From positions 1 through 46,463 of the forward strand of contig JADFNR010000008.1 of assembly GCA_022563275.1 (NCBI GenBank): DNA of 46,463 bases. Direction: 5' to 3'. Made by a program: the position numbers and the translations under genes. The stretch comes from Chloroflexota bacterium (GTDB lineage: Bacteria > Chloroflexota > Dehalococcoidia > UBA3495). The notes below the pieces were generated by a model that did no database searches, had not been told where the DNA came from, and worked only from the letters and a program-made list of their open reading frames with translations. Positions 1 to 8,036 of the stretch are shown here, in pieces. Within the stretch, counting starts at the first letter, position 1. Each line of letters begins with the position of its first letter.

Positions 1-1913
1 TCCTGCGCCGGGTCATCCGCCGGGCCATCCGCTACGGACGCCAACTTGGACTGGAAGGGCCTTTCTTGACCGAAGTGGTGGGAGCCGTCATCCCTCTCTT
101 CAGCGCCATCTACACGGAGCTCTCTGAAAATCATGATTTCATCCAGAGGGTGATTAGGCTTGAGGAAGAGCGGTTCGGTGAAACGGTCCAAGTCGGCGTC
201 CGGGTACTGGAAGAGGTCCTGATTCCTCAACATAAGGATCTTCAAATTGCCGCGCGCTCAAAGTCCGTTCCGGACAAGTTCGATCTCGATCTGATACACG
301 CGTCGGATGCGTTATTCATACCATCTCTAACCGCCGTTTGGGGACAAGCCAGAGAATCCCAAAACTCTGGAGTAGACCAGGAAATCATTGCGGCCGACGC
401 CGGAACATTGTCCGGTGGCGAGCTTTTTATCCTTTATACCACTTTCGGATTCCCTCCGGAGCTGACCGCTGAGATCGCTCGAGAGCACTCACTAGAAGTG
501 GACCTAGATGCATTCGAGAAGGAGATGGAAACCCATGCGGAGCAGTCCCGGTCCTCGGGCTCGTTCTCCGGCAGCATGGAGATGCAGACCTCCTACTCAG
601 ACCTGGGCCTCGGCTCCAGCGAGTTCGTCGGCTACAACTTGACGGAGCAGGATTCCAAGATCGCCGCCATCCTTTTGGGCGGAATATCGGTGGACCATGC
701 CACCCAGGGCCAGCAGGTGGAGGTCGTCATCAGCCAGTCTCCCTTCTACGCCGAGGGCGGCGGCCAATTGGGCGACCGGGGGACCATCAGCGGCCCCAAC
801 GGCGTCGTCATGGTGGAGGACACCCAGAGCCCGGTGGCGGGACTGATCGTACAGCGCGGAACGGTGCAGCAGGGCGAGATTTCGGTGGGCGACCCGGTCA
901 CGGCCTCCGTTGAAGTAGCGCGCCGCCTGGATTCGTCCCGGAACCACAGCGGCACCCATATCCTGCATGCCGCCCTGCGCTCGGTGCTGGGACTCCACGT
1001 CCGGCAGGCCGGTTCATTGGTGGCCCCGGAGCGGCTGCGCTTCGACTTCAGCCATGTGAGCGCCCTGACCCGGGACGAGTTGCTGGCGGTCCAGTCTCTG
1101 GCCAACGACAAGGTGCGCGGCAACCTGACCGTCACGTCCCATGAGACCAGCTACAGCGAGGCGGTCCGCCAGGGGGCTTTGGCCTTCTTCGGCGACCGCT
1201 ACGGCGACGTGGTCCGGGTGGTGACCATGGCCCCCGAAACCCATTTGATCGAAGACCCATTTAGCGTTGAGGTCTGCGGCGGCACCCACGTCTCGGCCAC
1301 CGGCCAGGTGGGTACCCTGGTGGTGTTGGGCGAGTCCAGCATCGGCGGCGGCATGCGCCGCATCGAGGCGGTAACCGGCCGGGCCGCGGAGGAACTATTC
1401 CAGCAGCAGTCCGACCGTTTGGAGGCTATCTCTCAGAAGCTGCAGACCCCGGTGGCCGGCCTGGAAGCCCGGCTGGACAGCTTCATCCAGGAGAACGAAG
1501 ACCTGCGAAAACAACTGGAGGGATTCCAAAAGACCTCCCTGCGCGGCGAGGCCGAAGAGTTACTGGGCAAGGTCCAGGATGTTGACGGCGTGAAAGTGGT
1601 GGCCGGCCGGACCTCGGCCGGCAGCGCCGACGGCATGCGGGAGATGGGCGACTTTCTCCGGGACAAGCTGGGCAGTGTCGTTGTGGCCCTGGCCGCGGTG
1701 GTCGAGGGTAGTCCCATACTGATCACCATGGTCACCCCTGACCTGGTGGAACGGGGACTCCACGCCGGCAACATCGCCCGGGACACCGCCAAGGTCATGG
1801 GCGGCGGAGGCGGCGGACGCCCCGAGATGGCCCAGGCCGGCGGCAAACAGCCCGAAAAAGTCGATGAGGCCCTGGCAGGCGTTCCGGACCTGGTGCGCCA
1901 GGGACTGTCCTGA
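1..1913 (+). CDS. alaS: alanyl-tRNA synthetase, 5'-truncated by the window edge
   Basis: Charges tRNA-Ala with alanine and edits mischarged tRNA. The reading frame is open from base 3, and the first codons read RRAIRYGRQLGLEGPF, an AlaRS core sequence, so the true start lies upstream. The editing-domain zinc ligands are present (HSGTH near 960 and CGGTH near 1275). The C-terminal C-Ala domain ends with a six-glycine run and GRPEMAQAGG, both typical. Odd point: between the helix ending VRVLEE and LSGGELFILYTTFGFP (about 216-402) there are roughly 60 residues that ordinary AlaRS lacks, and the usual DTYGFP reads TTFGFP. Two 60-base lines in this part are about 52% GC, against about 72% in a line of the editing domain. 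It ends 7 nt before ruvX, so the two are probably cotranscribed. Identity is certain; the effect of the insertion is unknown. Confidence 0.97.
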   Translation, partial: LRRVIRRAIRYGRQLGLEGPFLTEVVGAVIPLFSAIYTELSENHDFIQRVIRLEEERFGETVQVGVRVLEEVLIPQHKDLQIAARSKSVPDKFDLDLIHASDALFIPSLTAVWGQARESQNSGVDQEIIAADAGTLSGGELFILYTTFGFPPELTAEIAREHSLEVDLDAFEKEMETHAEQSRSSGSFSGSMEMQTSYSDLGLGSSEFVGYNLTEQDSKIAAILLGGISVDHATQGQQVEVVISQSPFYAEGGGQLGDRGTISGPNGVVMVEDTQSPVAGLIVQRGTVQQGEISVGDPVTASVEVARRLDSSRNHSGTHILHAALRSVLGLHVRQAGSLVAPERLRFDFSHVSALTRDELLAVQSLANDKVRGNLTVTSHETSYSEAVRQGALAFFGDRYGDVVRVVTMAPETHLIEDPFSVEVCGGTHVSATGQVGTLVVLGESSIGGGMRRIEAVTGRAAEELFQQQSDRLEAISQKLQTPVAGLEARLDSFIQENEDLRKQLEGFQKTSLRGEAEELLGKVQDVDGVKVVAGRTSAGSADGMREMGDFLRDKLGSVVVALAAVVEGSPILITMVTPDLVERGLHAGNIARDTAKVMGGGGGGRPEMAQAGGKQPEKVDEALAGVPDLVRQGLS

Positions 1914-1920
1914 GCATCCT

Positions 1921-2346
1921 ATGGCCGATCAGATCAAGTTGATCGCTCTGGACCTGGGCGAGCGCCGCATCGGTCTGGCGGTCAGCGGCCCCGGCGGCCT
2001 GGTGTTACCCGCCGGGCACATCGTCCGCGGCAACCTGGCCCATGACGTCCAGGAAGTCATCGCGGCCGCTTCCCAGCGCCAGGCCCAGGGCATCGTTGTC
2101 GGACTTCCCTACACCCTCCAGGGCGAGACCGGCCCCTCCGCCAAACTGGCCCGGGGCTTCATCCGCGCCCTTCGCAAGGCCATCGGCGATGGAGGCTCCC
2201 TGGCGGTCTACGATATGGACGAACGCTTCACCAGCGTCGAGGCCGAGGGTCTGCTGCGGGAGTCCGGGGTGCAGCCATCCCGGGACCGGGCGTCCGTGGA
2301 CGAGACGGCGGCGATGCTGATCCTGCAACGGTTCGTGGCTTCCTAG
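1921..2346 (+). CDS. ruvX: RuvX/YqgF family Holliday-junction resolvase-like nuclease
   Basis: RNase H-fold nuclease of the YqgF family, implicated in 16S rRNA 5'-end maturation and possibly in Holliday-junction resolution. The start chosen is the ATG at 1921, which opens MADQIKLIALDLGERRIGLA. This is the family's N-terminus with the first catalytic Asp in ALDLGERRIG. Further hallmarks are VVGLPYTLQGETGP, DERFTSVEA and the C-terminal DETAAMLILQRF, which carries the last acidic residue. The product is 141 residues, the usual length. An in-frame ATG 57 nt upstream would overlap alaS and adds residues with no family counterpart. alaS next to ruvX is a common bacterial arrangement. The next gene is convergent. 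Confidence 0.95.
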   Translation: MADQIKLIALDLGERRIGLAVSGPGGLVLPAGHIVRGNLAHDVQEVIAAASQRQAQGIVVGLPYTLQGETGPSAKLARGFIRALRKAIGDGGSLAVYDMDERFTSVEAEGLLRESGVQPSRDRASVDETAAMLILQRFVAS

Positions 2347-2429
2347 GAGTCCTGACCCAGCCGGACCGGCCACGGCGGCGGCCGCCAAAACCCCGCGGGT
2401 GGCGTCCACCCCCGGTGACGACCCAACCT

Positions 2430-3497
2430 TCAGGCGGTCCTGGTCCGCAACGGCGCGCTCACTTTGTGCAGGTACGCTAGGATCTCCCTTTGGGACTGAA
2501 GCACGCCGGTCTCATAGTAGGGGAACCCGTGTGTGCGGCAGAACTCTTTGACCACCTTATGCGCCTTTTTGAGGTTGTTCCGGGGCATGTTGGGGAACAG
2601 GTGGTGCTCGATGTGGTAGTTGAGGCCCCCGTAGACGAAGTTGGTGATGGGATTGGGGTAAAGGTTGCGGGTCGTGATTATCTGCTGGGTCATGAAGCCC
2701 ATCTGTTCACCCTTCTCCAGCACCGGCATGCCCTTGTGGTTGGGGGCGAACACCGAGCCCATGTACAGCCCCGTCAAGCCGTGGTGAACAACGAAGAATA
2801 GCACCGCCAGCCCGGGGTCCAGCAGGATGAATAGCAACGCGAAGTAGACCGCCAGGTGGGCGCCCACCGCCAGCGGCTCGACTATGGGATACCTGACCTT
2901 GCCGCTGGTCAACAGGTGATGTATGCCCGCGAACAGAAAACTCAGCGACGCCAGAAACAAGACGGGGTAGAACAGGTAGGCCTGGTTTCTAACGATGAAC
3001 CGGTGAAGGCCGGTCTTGTCCAATGCCGTCGATTCGTTGAAAGCGAGGACAGAGACATCGATGTCCGAGTCTTCCCCGATCTGATTGGGCTTCCGGTGGT
3101 GCTTCGCATTGTGCTTGTCTTTCCACCAGCTTGGGACCATGGACATAAGGAAACCGACCAGCAGGGAGAGGAGGTCGTTCCGCCTCTTGGAGGAGAAGAT
3201 CTGGTAGTGGGTGGCATCGTGGCCGAGGAGCCCCAACTGGGTGAAGGCGAAGGCCATGAAGGCGGCGTTCACCAGTTGCAGCCACGAGTTACCCACGATC
3301 ACCAGGATCGCAAGGCTGGCCGCCAGCAGCGCCAGGGTCAATGGGACCTTGTAAAGATAGTAAGCCGGCTGCTTGTCCAGCAGCCCTTCCTTCTTGATCA
3401 GCCGCCTTAGCTCGGCGTACTGCAGGGCATCTTGACGCAATGCGTCCGGTACGGAGGCCCCCCCTGATGGCGCCGGAACCCCGTTTCTCGTCGTCAT
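2430..3497 (-). CDS. membrane fatty-acid desaturase
   Basis: Di-iron integral-membrane desaturase that introduces a double bond into acyl lipids or acyl-CoA. All three histidine boxes are present: HDATH, HNAKHH, and NYHIEHH, whose HxxHH form is typical of front-end/linoleoyl-CoA and DesA3-like desaturases. Several hydrophobic membrane spans separate the boxes. There is no cytochrome b5 domain, so electrons must come from another protein. The ATG at 3497 is preferred because GGAGG lies 5 nt upstream of it; a GTG two codons earlier overlaps that ribosome site. The product is about 355 residues. It lies downstream of the two radical SAM genes on the same strand after a 131-nt gap, so cotranscription is possible. 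Regiospecificity and substrate cannot be read from the sequence. Confidence 0.9.
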   Translation of the reverse strand: MTTRNGVPAPSGGASVPDALRQDALQYAELRRLIKKEGLLDKQPAYYLYKVPLTLALLAASLAILVIVGNSWLQLVNAAFMAFAFTQLGLLGHDATHYQIFSSKRRNDLLSLLVGFLMSMVPSWWKDKHNAKHHRKPNQIGEDSDIDVSVLAFNESTALDKTGLHRFIVRNQAYLFYPVLFLASLSFLFAGIHHLLTSGKVRYPIVEPLAVGAHLAVYFALLFILLDPGLAVLFFVVHHGLTGLYMGSVFAPNHKGMPVLEKGEQMGFMTQQIITTRNLYPNPITNFVYGGLNYHIEHHLFPNMPRNNLKKAHKVVKEFCRTHGFPYYETGVLQSQREILAYLHKVSAPLRTRTA

Positions 3498-3628
3498 CTG
3501 CACCTCCGCGTCTCTATGTTTCCAAGCGACTTACGCTTATCGATCCACCGGTGTTCCGATTTCACCGGTTCACCGGCGCTGGTTGGTTCGCTCACGGCCA
3601 CTCCATGAGTCCGGAATTCAAATCTACC

Positions 3629-4726
3629 CTAAAGGCCGGGGGGCTCGTAAGCGCAGGACGGATCGGATTCCAGATAATCTCCCGAGAAGGCGTAGGCCCT
3701 AGCCCGGCACCCCCCGCAAACCTCTTTGAATGGACAACGGCCGCACTTCCCTTTAAGGAGGCCCGGGTCCCGCAAATCATTGAACAAGCGGGAATCACGG
3801 TAGATGTGGGTGAGTTGATCGGTGCGCACGTTGCCCGGCGAGAGGGGAAGGAATCCACTGGGCTGGACTTGACCGACGTGAGAGATGAAACACACGCCTT
3901 TGCCATCGTTGGTGGTGGGCATCCTGGTTGGCATGCCCGTCGGCGCCGGTTTGCTGGGCTCTTGGGAACCGGAACCGTCCCGCTGGAGCAACACGCGCCT
4001 GTAGGGTTGCCCCAGGGTAGTCCTGATGCTCAAGGTCGATTCCTGGGATAACTTGGCCAACCAGTGAAACACATCCTCGTGCTCCTGGGGCGAAAGCATG
4101 TCCTCAGTCACGGCCCTGCCGGTAGGAACCAGGAAAAAGAGGTCCCAGAGGACGGCCTCTGTGCGTCTGATCACCTGCTCCAGAGCGGCAAGCTCCGGAT
4201 AGCTGAAGCGCGTGACCGTGGTGTTGATCTGAAGGGAAAGGCCGGCATCAACGGCGTCGGCGGCGCATTCCAGTGTTCGTTGAAATGAGCCCTGAACCCC
4301 GCGGAAAGTGTCATGGGTCTGGGCTTTGGCCCCGTCCAGGCTGAAGGAGATGCGGGAGATCCCGGCCTCTTTAAGCCGTTTCAGAGTTTCCGGGCGCATG
4401 AGAGCGGTGGCACTGGGAGAGAGGGCGACCCTGAGGCCCTTTTCCAGGCCGTAGCCGATGAAATCAAAGATATCCCGGCGCATCAGGGGGTCGCCGCCGG
4501 TCAGGACCAATATGGGCTGGTTCCCGAATTCCACCATCTGGTCCAGGAGCTGAAATCCCTCCTGGGTGGTGAGTTCCAGGGGATGGCGTTGGGGCTGGGC
4601 CTGAGCCCGGCAGTGACGGCATTCCAAAGCACAAGCCTTCGTCATCTCCCAGAAGATGACCATGGGCGCCCGATCGTGGTCTTGAGTCACCGCTCCAGTG
4701 CCAGGATGATGATGGTCTTGGGTCAT
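3629..4726 (-). CDS. radical SAM/SPASM protein, AhbD/NirJ-like
   Basis: Radical SAM enzyme with the CxxxCxxC cluster motif (CALECRHC, Cys32/36/39 from the chosen start) and a C-terminal SPASM-type auxiliary iron-sulfur region (KCGRCPFKEVCGGCRARAYA, then a final Cys). Stretches such as LQINTTVTRFSYPEL, FFLVPTGRA and CFISHVGQVQPSGFLPLSPG resemble heme b synthase AhbD and, from memory, even more the TIGR04053 radical SAM/SPASM family. The ATG at 4726 overlaps the upstream stop as ATGA, which indicates translational coupling to ahbC; a longer frame to 4798 lies within ahbC. Likely role: a radical step of heme or another tetrapyrrole. The AhbD versus TIGR04053 assignment is unresolved, so no symbol is given. 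Confidence 0.85.
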   Translation of the reverse strand: MTQDHHHPGTGAVTQDHDRAPMVIFWEMTKACALECRHCRAQAQPQRHPLELTTQEGFQLLDQMVEFGNQPILVLTGGDPLMRRDIFDFIGYGLEKGLRVALSPSATALMRPETLKRLKEAGISRISFSLDGAKAQTHDTFRGVQGSFQRTLECAADAVDAGLSLQINTTVTRFSYPELAALEQVIRRTEAVLWDLFFLVPTGRAVTEDMLSPQEHEDVFHWLAKLSQESTLSIRTTLGQPYRRVLLQRDGSGSQEPSKPAPTGMPTRMPTTNDGKGVCFISHVGQVQPSGFLPLSPGNVRTDQLTHIYRDSRLFNDLRDPGLLKGKCGRCPFKEVCGGCRARAYAFSGDYLESDPSCAYEPPGL

Positions 4727-5928
4727 GGCGCTACTTCGGTCGGGGACGCGGCCGTGATCTCTTGGTCGGTGAGGTAGCAGCCCGGGTCGGAAGCCCAAAC
4801 CCTGCCCACGGCGGCCTCGGCCCTAACACGGAAATTCCCATTGCAGATATCCAAAAAACGGCAACCCGAACACCGTCCCTCCAGAAGTGGCTTGCGGTCC
4901 TTCAATCCAGCCATCAAGGGGTCCGATGTGTCCATCCAGATATCTCCGAAAGAGCGGTCACGTACGTTGCCAAGGCTGTAGCCGCGCCAGAACTGGTCCG
5001 GGTGCACGTCGCCTCTCTCATCCACGCACCCGATGGCGATACCCGAGTTGTTGCCTCCGTTCCATTGGAGCAGCTTGTATACCTCTTCGGCCCGGACCGG
5101 GTCCTCTTTCAGTAGCCTCATGTGGAGGTAGGGGGCATCGGCGTGGTTATCGACGGTGAGGACCTCTTTCTCCAGGCCCCGGTGGTATAAGTCCTGTGTT
5201 TTTTGAAATATCAGGTCCACCAGTTGCCTGGTCTCCGCTGGAGCCAGGGCAACGCGGTCCCGGTTCTTGGCGCGGCCGGCATAGACCAGGTGATAGAAAC
5301 AGACCCGGTCTATTCCCCGCTCTTCCACCAACTGGAAGATATCTTCCACTTGATGGTAGTTGTAACGGGTGAGGGTGAATCTGAGGCCCACTTTGACGCC
5401 GGCTTCCCGGCAATGACCGATGGCTGCCAGGCTTTTTTGGAAGGTGCCCTTCACTCCGCGAAAACGGTCATGGACCTGGCCCAAGCCATCCAAGCTGACA
5501 CCCACGTAGGAAACCCCGGCTTTTTTGATGTCCCGCGCTACTTCCGCGCTGATCAGTGTGCCGTTGGTGGAGAGGACTACTCTTAACCCCTTGCCGGAAG
5601 CATAGCTGGCCAGTTCCAGGGTGTCTGAGCGGTACAACGGCTCGCCCCCTGAGAGCAACAGCACCGGCACGCCGAAATCCGACAATTGGCCGATGAGGTC
5701 TTCTGCCTCGCTATGGGATAGCTCATTGGGATAGGGCCGGTCCTTGGACTCGGTGTAACAATGCAGGCAGTGGAGGTTACATCTCCTGGACACGTTCCAC
5801 ACCACAACCGGTTTCTTGATCTGGCCAAAGCGCAAAAGCTCCCGGGGCATGGAGCCGCCATTCCTTCCGTGACGCAGTACCTCGCTTGCTTTCAGGTCAC
5901 CGCACAGAAGCCTGGCTACATCCAGCAT
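4723..5928 (-). CDS. ahbC: 12,18-didecarboxysiroheme deacetylase-like radical SAM protein (AhbC/NirJ family)
   Basis: In the siroheme-dependent heme pathway AhbC removes two acetate side chains from 12,18-didecarboxysiroheme. The protein has the family N-terminus (RLLCGDLKASEVLRHGR), KKPVVVWNVSRRCNLHCLHC with the radical SAM cysteines at 50/54/57, VCFYHLVYAGR, EVLTVDNHADAPYL, and a SPASM end with DPLMAGLKDRKPLLEGRC and DICNGNFRVRAEA. All of this matches AhbC/NirJ closely. The ATG at 5928 lies 9 nt after GGAG; a GTG two codons upstream sits too close to that site. It is coupled by ATGA to the second radical SAM gene, and its own start overlaps the stop of a short upstream frame. No siroheme decarboxylase (ahbAB) is in the window. 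Assignment is from memory of the family. Confidence 0.88.
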   Translation of the reverse strand: MLDVARLLCGDLKASEVLRHGRNGGSMPRELLRFGQIKKPVVVWNVSRRCNLHCLHCYTESKDRPYPNELSHSEAEDLIGQLSDFGVPVLLLSGGEPLYRSDTLELASYASGKGLRVVLSTNGTLISAEVARDIKKAGVSYVGVSLDGLGQVHDRFRGVKGTFQKSLAAIGHCREAGVKVGLRFTLTRYNYHQVEDIFQLVEERGIDRVCFYHLVYAGRAKNRDRVALAPAETRQLVDLIFQKTQDLYHRGLEKEVLTVDNHADAPYLHMRLLKEDPVRAEEVYKLLQWNGGNNSGIAIGCVDERGDVHPDQFWRGYSLGNVRDRSFGDIWMDTSDPLMAGLKDRKPLLEGRCSGCRFLDICNGNFRVRAEAAVGRVWASDPGCYLTDQEITAASPTEVAP

Positions 5929-6068
5929 CAACACAATCTCCTTGGACTGATGGGAACTAATCGCGCTTGGCTGTCCGTTATTTGCCGCCGGATCTGGGAA
6001 GCCAGTCCGTCCAACTCTTGAAGGGAGTACCGAGGCATAGCCTCGACGCCCCCGCAGTCACCGGCCAT
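5928..6068 (-). CDS. possible small ORF coupled to ahbC
   Basis: The 5929-6286 stretch between ahbC and the FAD dehydrogenase has no recognisable gene. One minus-strand frame is open from about 6257 and stops at 5928-5930, where TGA overlaps the ahbC ATG as TGATG. Starting at the ATG at 6068 it gives 46 residues (an in-frame ATG at 6038 gives 36), ending SQIRRQITDSQARLVPISP and then RRLC. The part upstream of the ATG also reads like protein (GFAIAPELPSPSAEN), so this could be a small coupled gene, a leader, or the remnant of a longer gene. I recognise no family. A different frame at 5978-6256 gives 92 residues of unlikely composition. Low confidence. Confidence 0.3.
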   Translation of the reverse strand: MAGDCGGVEAMPRYSLQELDGLASQIRRQITDSQARLVPISPRRLC

Positions 6069-6286
6069 GGCAACCAGGTTCTCAGCCGATGGGGAGGGCA
6101 GTTCCGGGGCAATGGCAAAACCTTGGCCACCGCGCGTTGTACTTGAAACCTTCGGCCACCGGTCCGTTTGACCTTGAGTCCGCCACTCATTGTGTGGTGG
6201 GCGTAGAAACAGCTTAAGTGCCGAACGGACTCCATAAATCGGGTCTTTCGGACCAACTCACGATGCGGTTCGGCCCGTCTTCCAAA

Positions 6287-7939
6287 TCACTCTGCTGCCG
6301 CGTGCCTGGCCGCCAGATAGCCAAAGGTCATGGCCCCCCCGAGTTCACAGCCTGCTTGGTAGCCGATGCCGTAGAAGTGGGCGCTGGTGCTGCCGCAGGC
6401 ATAGAGACCCGGTATGGGCTGGCCCCGCAGGTGCAGCACCTGGCCGGACTCGTTGGTCATCAGGCCGGTGGAGCCGGTGGCCGCAGGTTCCAGGGGAAGG
6501 CCATAATATGGCGGCTTGTTCAGAGCACCCAGATTTGGGTTGGGCTCGTGGGTGAGGTCTCCGCTGACGGAGTTGGCGAAGGGGAACTCGCCCCGGCCAA
6601 AATCTTGGTCCTTCCCGGCGGCGGCGAACCGGTTGAACCGGCGGATGGTCTTGCTTAAACCCTCGCCGTCGATGCCCATTTCTTGGGCCAACCCCTTGAC
6701 CGTTCTGTTTCTGATGAGCCAATCGGGAACGTCCTGGCCGGGTTGGATGCTGCCTAAGCCATATTTGTCCAGGTAGGTCTGATCGAAGACCAAGAAACAC
6801 GGAACATTTACGTACCGGTGCCGCCGGATGTCGAAGTTGCGCAGGGTGGCGCCGACCTGTTGGCCGATGGACTCGTCGGCGAACCGGTTGCCGTCCAGGT
6901 TCACCAGGATACTGTGGGGGAACCCCGACTCGTTGTTGGTGACACCACGGTAGAGAGGTACTCCGTAGTGCTCCTCCCCCGGAATGACGTAGAGCAGGTC
7001 CTGCTGAAACATGGGTTTTACGCTGATTGCGGCGCCGATCTCGCCTGCCATGACCACCGAATCGCCGTCCACGCTGGGCGGCAGGAGCGATTCAGTGGCG
7101 TGAATCTCGCTGAACCGCCTGGTCAAAGCCTCGTTTCTGATGTTGCTTCCGGTGGCAAGAACAACGCCTCGACGGGCCATGATTCGAATCTCATTGCGTC
7201 CTTGCTTGGCGATGACCCCTCGGACGCGGCCGTCTTCCAGGACCAAGGACTGCACCTGGGTCTCGAGGTGGAAAGGGATATGACGCCGGAGCACCGCGCT
7301 CATCAAGTGCCCGATGAGACCGGCCCCAAAGGTGCGTATGTCTTTCTCCATGCGCTCCCGGATAAGCTGCCGGTCCCAATTCTGCGGCCGCGCCCGGCCT
7401 CCCCAACTGGCAACTTCTTCGAAGGTCGCGCGGTGGGTGACCGCCGGGGCGGCCCGCAGGTGTTCCTGCCATGCGCCCAATGACTTGGCCTCGAAAGGCC
7501 TGACTTGAAGATTTCGGCCTTCGCCCAGGGAACCGGGAGCCATGCCCTGGAAATAATCGGGAAAGCCCGGGACCACATAGAAGGGGATCCCCACATCGTC
7601 ACAGAAGAATCTGAGGGCTTCGGGCGACGTGTCGATGTAGGCGCGAAGATTGCTTTCAAGCTCATGCCCGGCGGCCAGGTGGTGCAGATAGTTATAGGCG
7701 TCTTCCCTGGAATCCTCGATTCCCAGCGATTTTTCCAGGTGGTTGTCCCCCACCCAAACTATTCCATATGAGTAAGTGGTCCCGCCGCCGAACCGGTCGG
7801 ACTTCTCCAGGATGACGGTCTCCAGACCTTGCGCTTGGGCCGCCAGGGCCGCGCAGCTTGCTCCCATCCCTGATCCGACGGCGATCAGGTCTACTTCCAT
7901 TTCTGATTGGATCTTCGGGGCGAGACTTGGAGTTGTCAT
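6287..7939 (-). CDS. FAD-dependent dehydrogenase, 3-ketosteroid dehydrogenase/fumarate reductase flavoprotein family
   Basis: Two-domain FAD_binding_2 protein of 550 residues. The N-terminal Rossmann motif is VGSGMGASCAA (Gly22/24/26), followed by ILEKSDRFGGGTTYSYG. The C-terminal FAD signature includes GLYACGSTSAHFYG and YQAGCELGGAMTFGYLAA. Family members oxidise or reduce C-C bonds next to carbonyl or carboxyl groups in steroids, tricarballylate or fumarate; the substrate here is unknown. The ATG at 7939 has AGGAG 7 nt upstream. It is divergent from an amidohydrolase with a 97-nt gap, consistent with shared control of a catabolic locus. No export signal is visible. Confidence 0.88.
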   Translation of the reverse strand: MTTPSLAPKIQSEMEVDLIAVGSGMGASCAALAAQAQGLETVILEKSDRFGGGTTYSYGIVWVGDNHLEKSLGIEDSREDAYNYLHHLAAGHELESNLRAYIDTSPEALRFFCDDVGIPFYVVPGFPDYFQGMAPGSLGEGRNLQVRPFEAKSLGAWQEHLRAAPAVTHRATFEEVASWGGRARPQNWDRQLIRERMEKDIRTFGAGLIGHLMSAVLRRHIPFHLETQVQSLVLEDGRVRGVIAKQGRNEIRIMARRGVVLATGSNIRNEALTRRFSEIHATESLLPPSVDGDSVVMAGEIGAAISVKPMFQQDLLYVIPGEEHYGVPLYRGVTNNESGFPHSILVNLDGNRFADESIGQQVGATLRNFDIRRHRYVNVPCFLVFDQTYLDKYGLGSIQPGQDVPDWLIRNRTVKGLAQEMGIDGEGLSKTIRRFNRFAAAGKDQDFGRGEFPFANSVSGDLTHEPNPNLGALNKPPYYGLPLEPAATGSTGLMTNESGQVLHLRGQPIPGLYACGSTSAHFYGIGYQAGCELGGAMTFGYLAARHAAAE

Positions 7940-8036
7940 TGCGCGGCTCCTACTTGACCGGAAATTCGCATATCATACAGCAGCGTCCATCTATGCCCGC
8001 CGCCCAACTCTGAAAAAACCTCTGGGAGAGCCCGTT

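Noticed and set aside
2856..3410. 184-residue plus-strand ORF
   Set aside because: Shadow of the desaturase, which has all three histidine boxes on the other strand.
5978..6256. 92-residue minus-strand ORF
   Set aside because: Composition is unlike a protein, no family match, and a competing frame fits the ahbC start better.
7776..8036. 5' extension of the amidohydrolase frame
   Set aside because: It is antisense to the FAD dehydrogenase, has no family match, and the ATG at 8037 has a good ribosome site and the canonical N-terminus.
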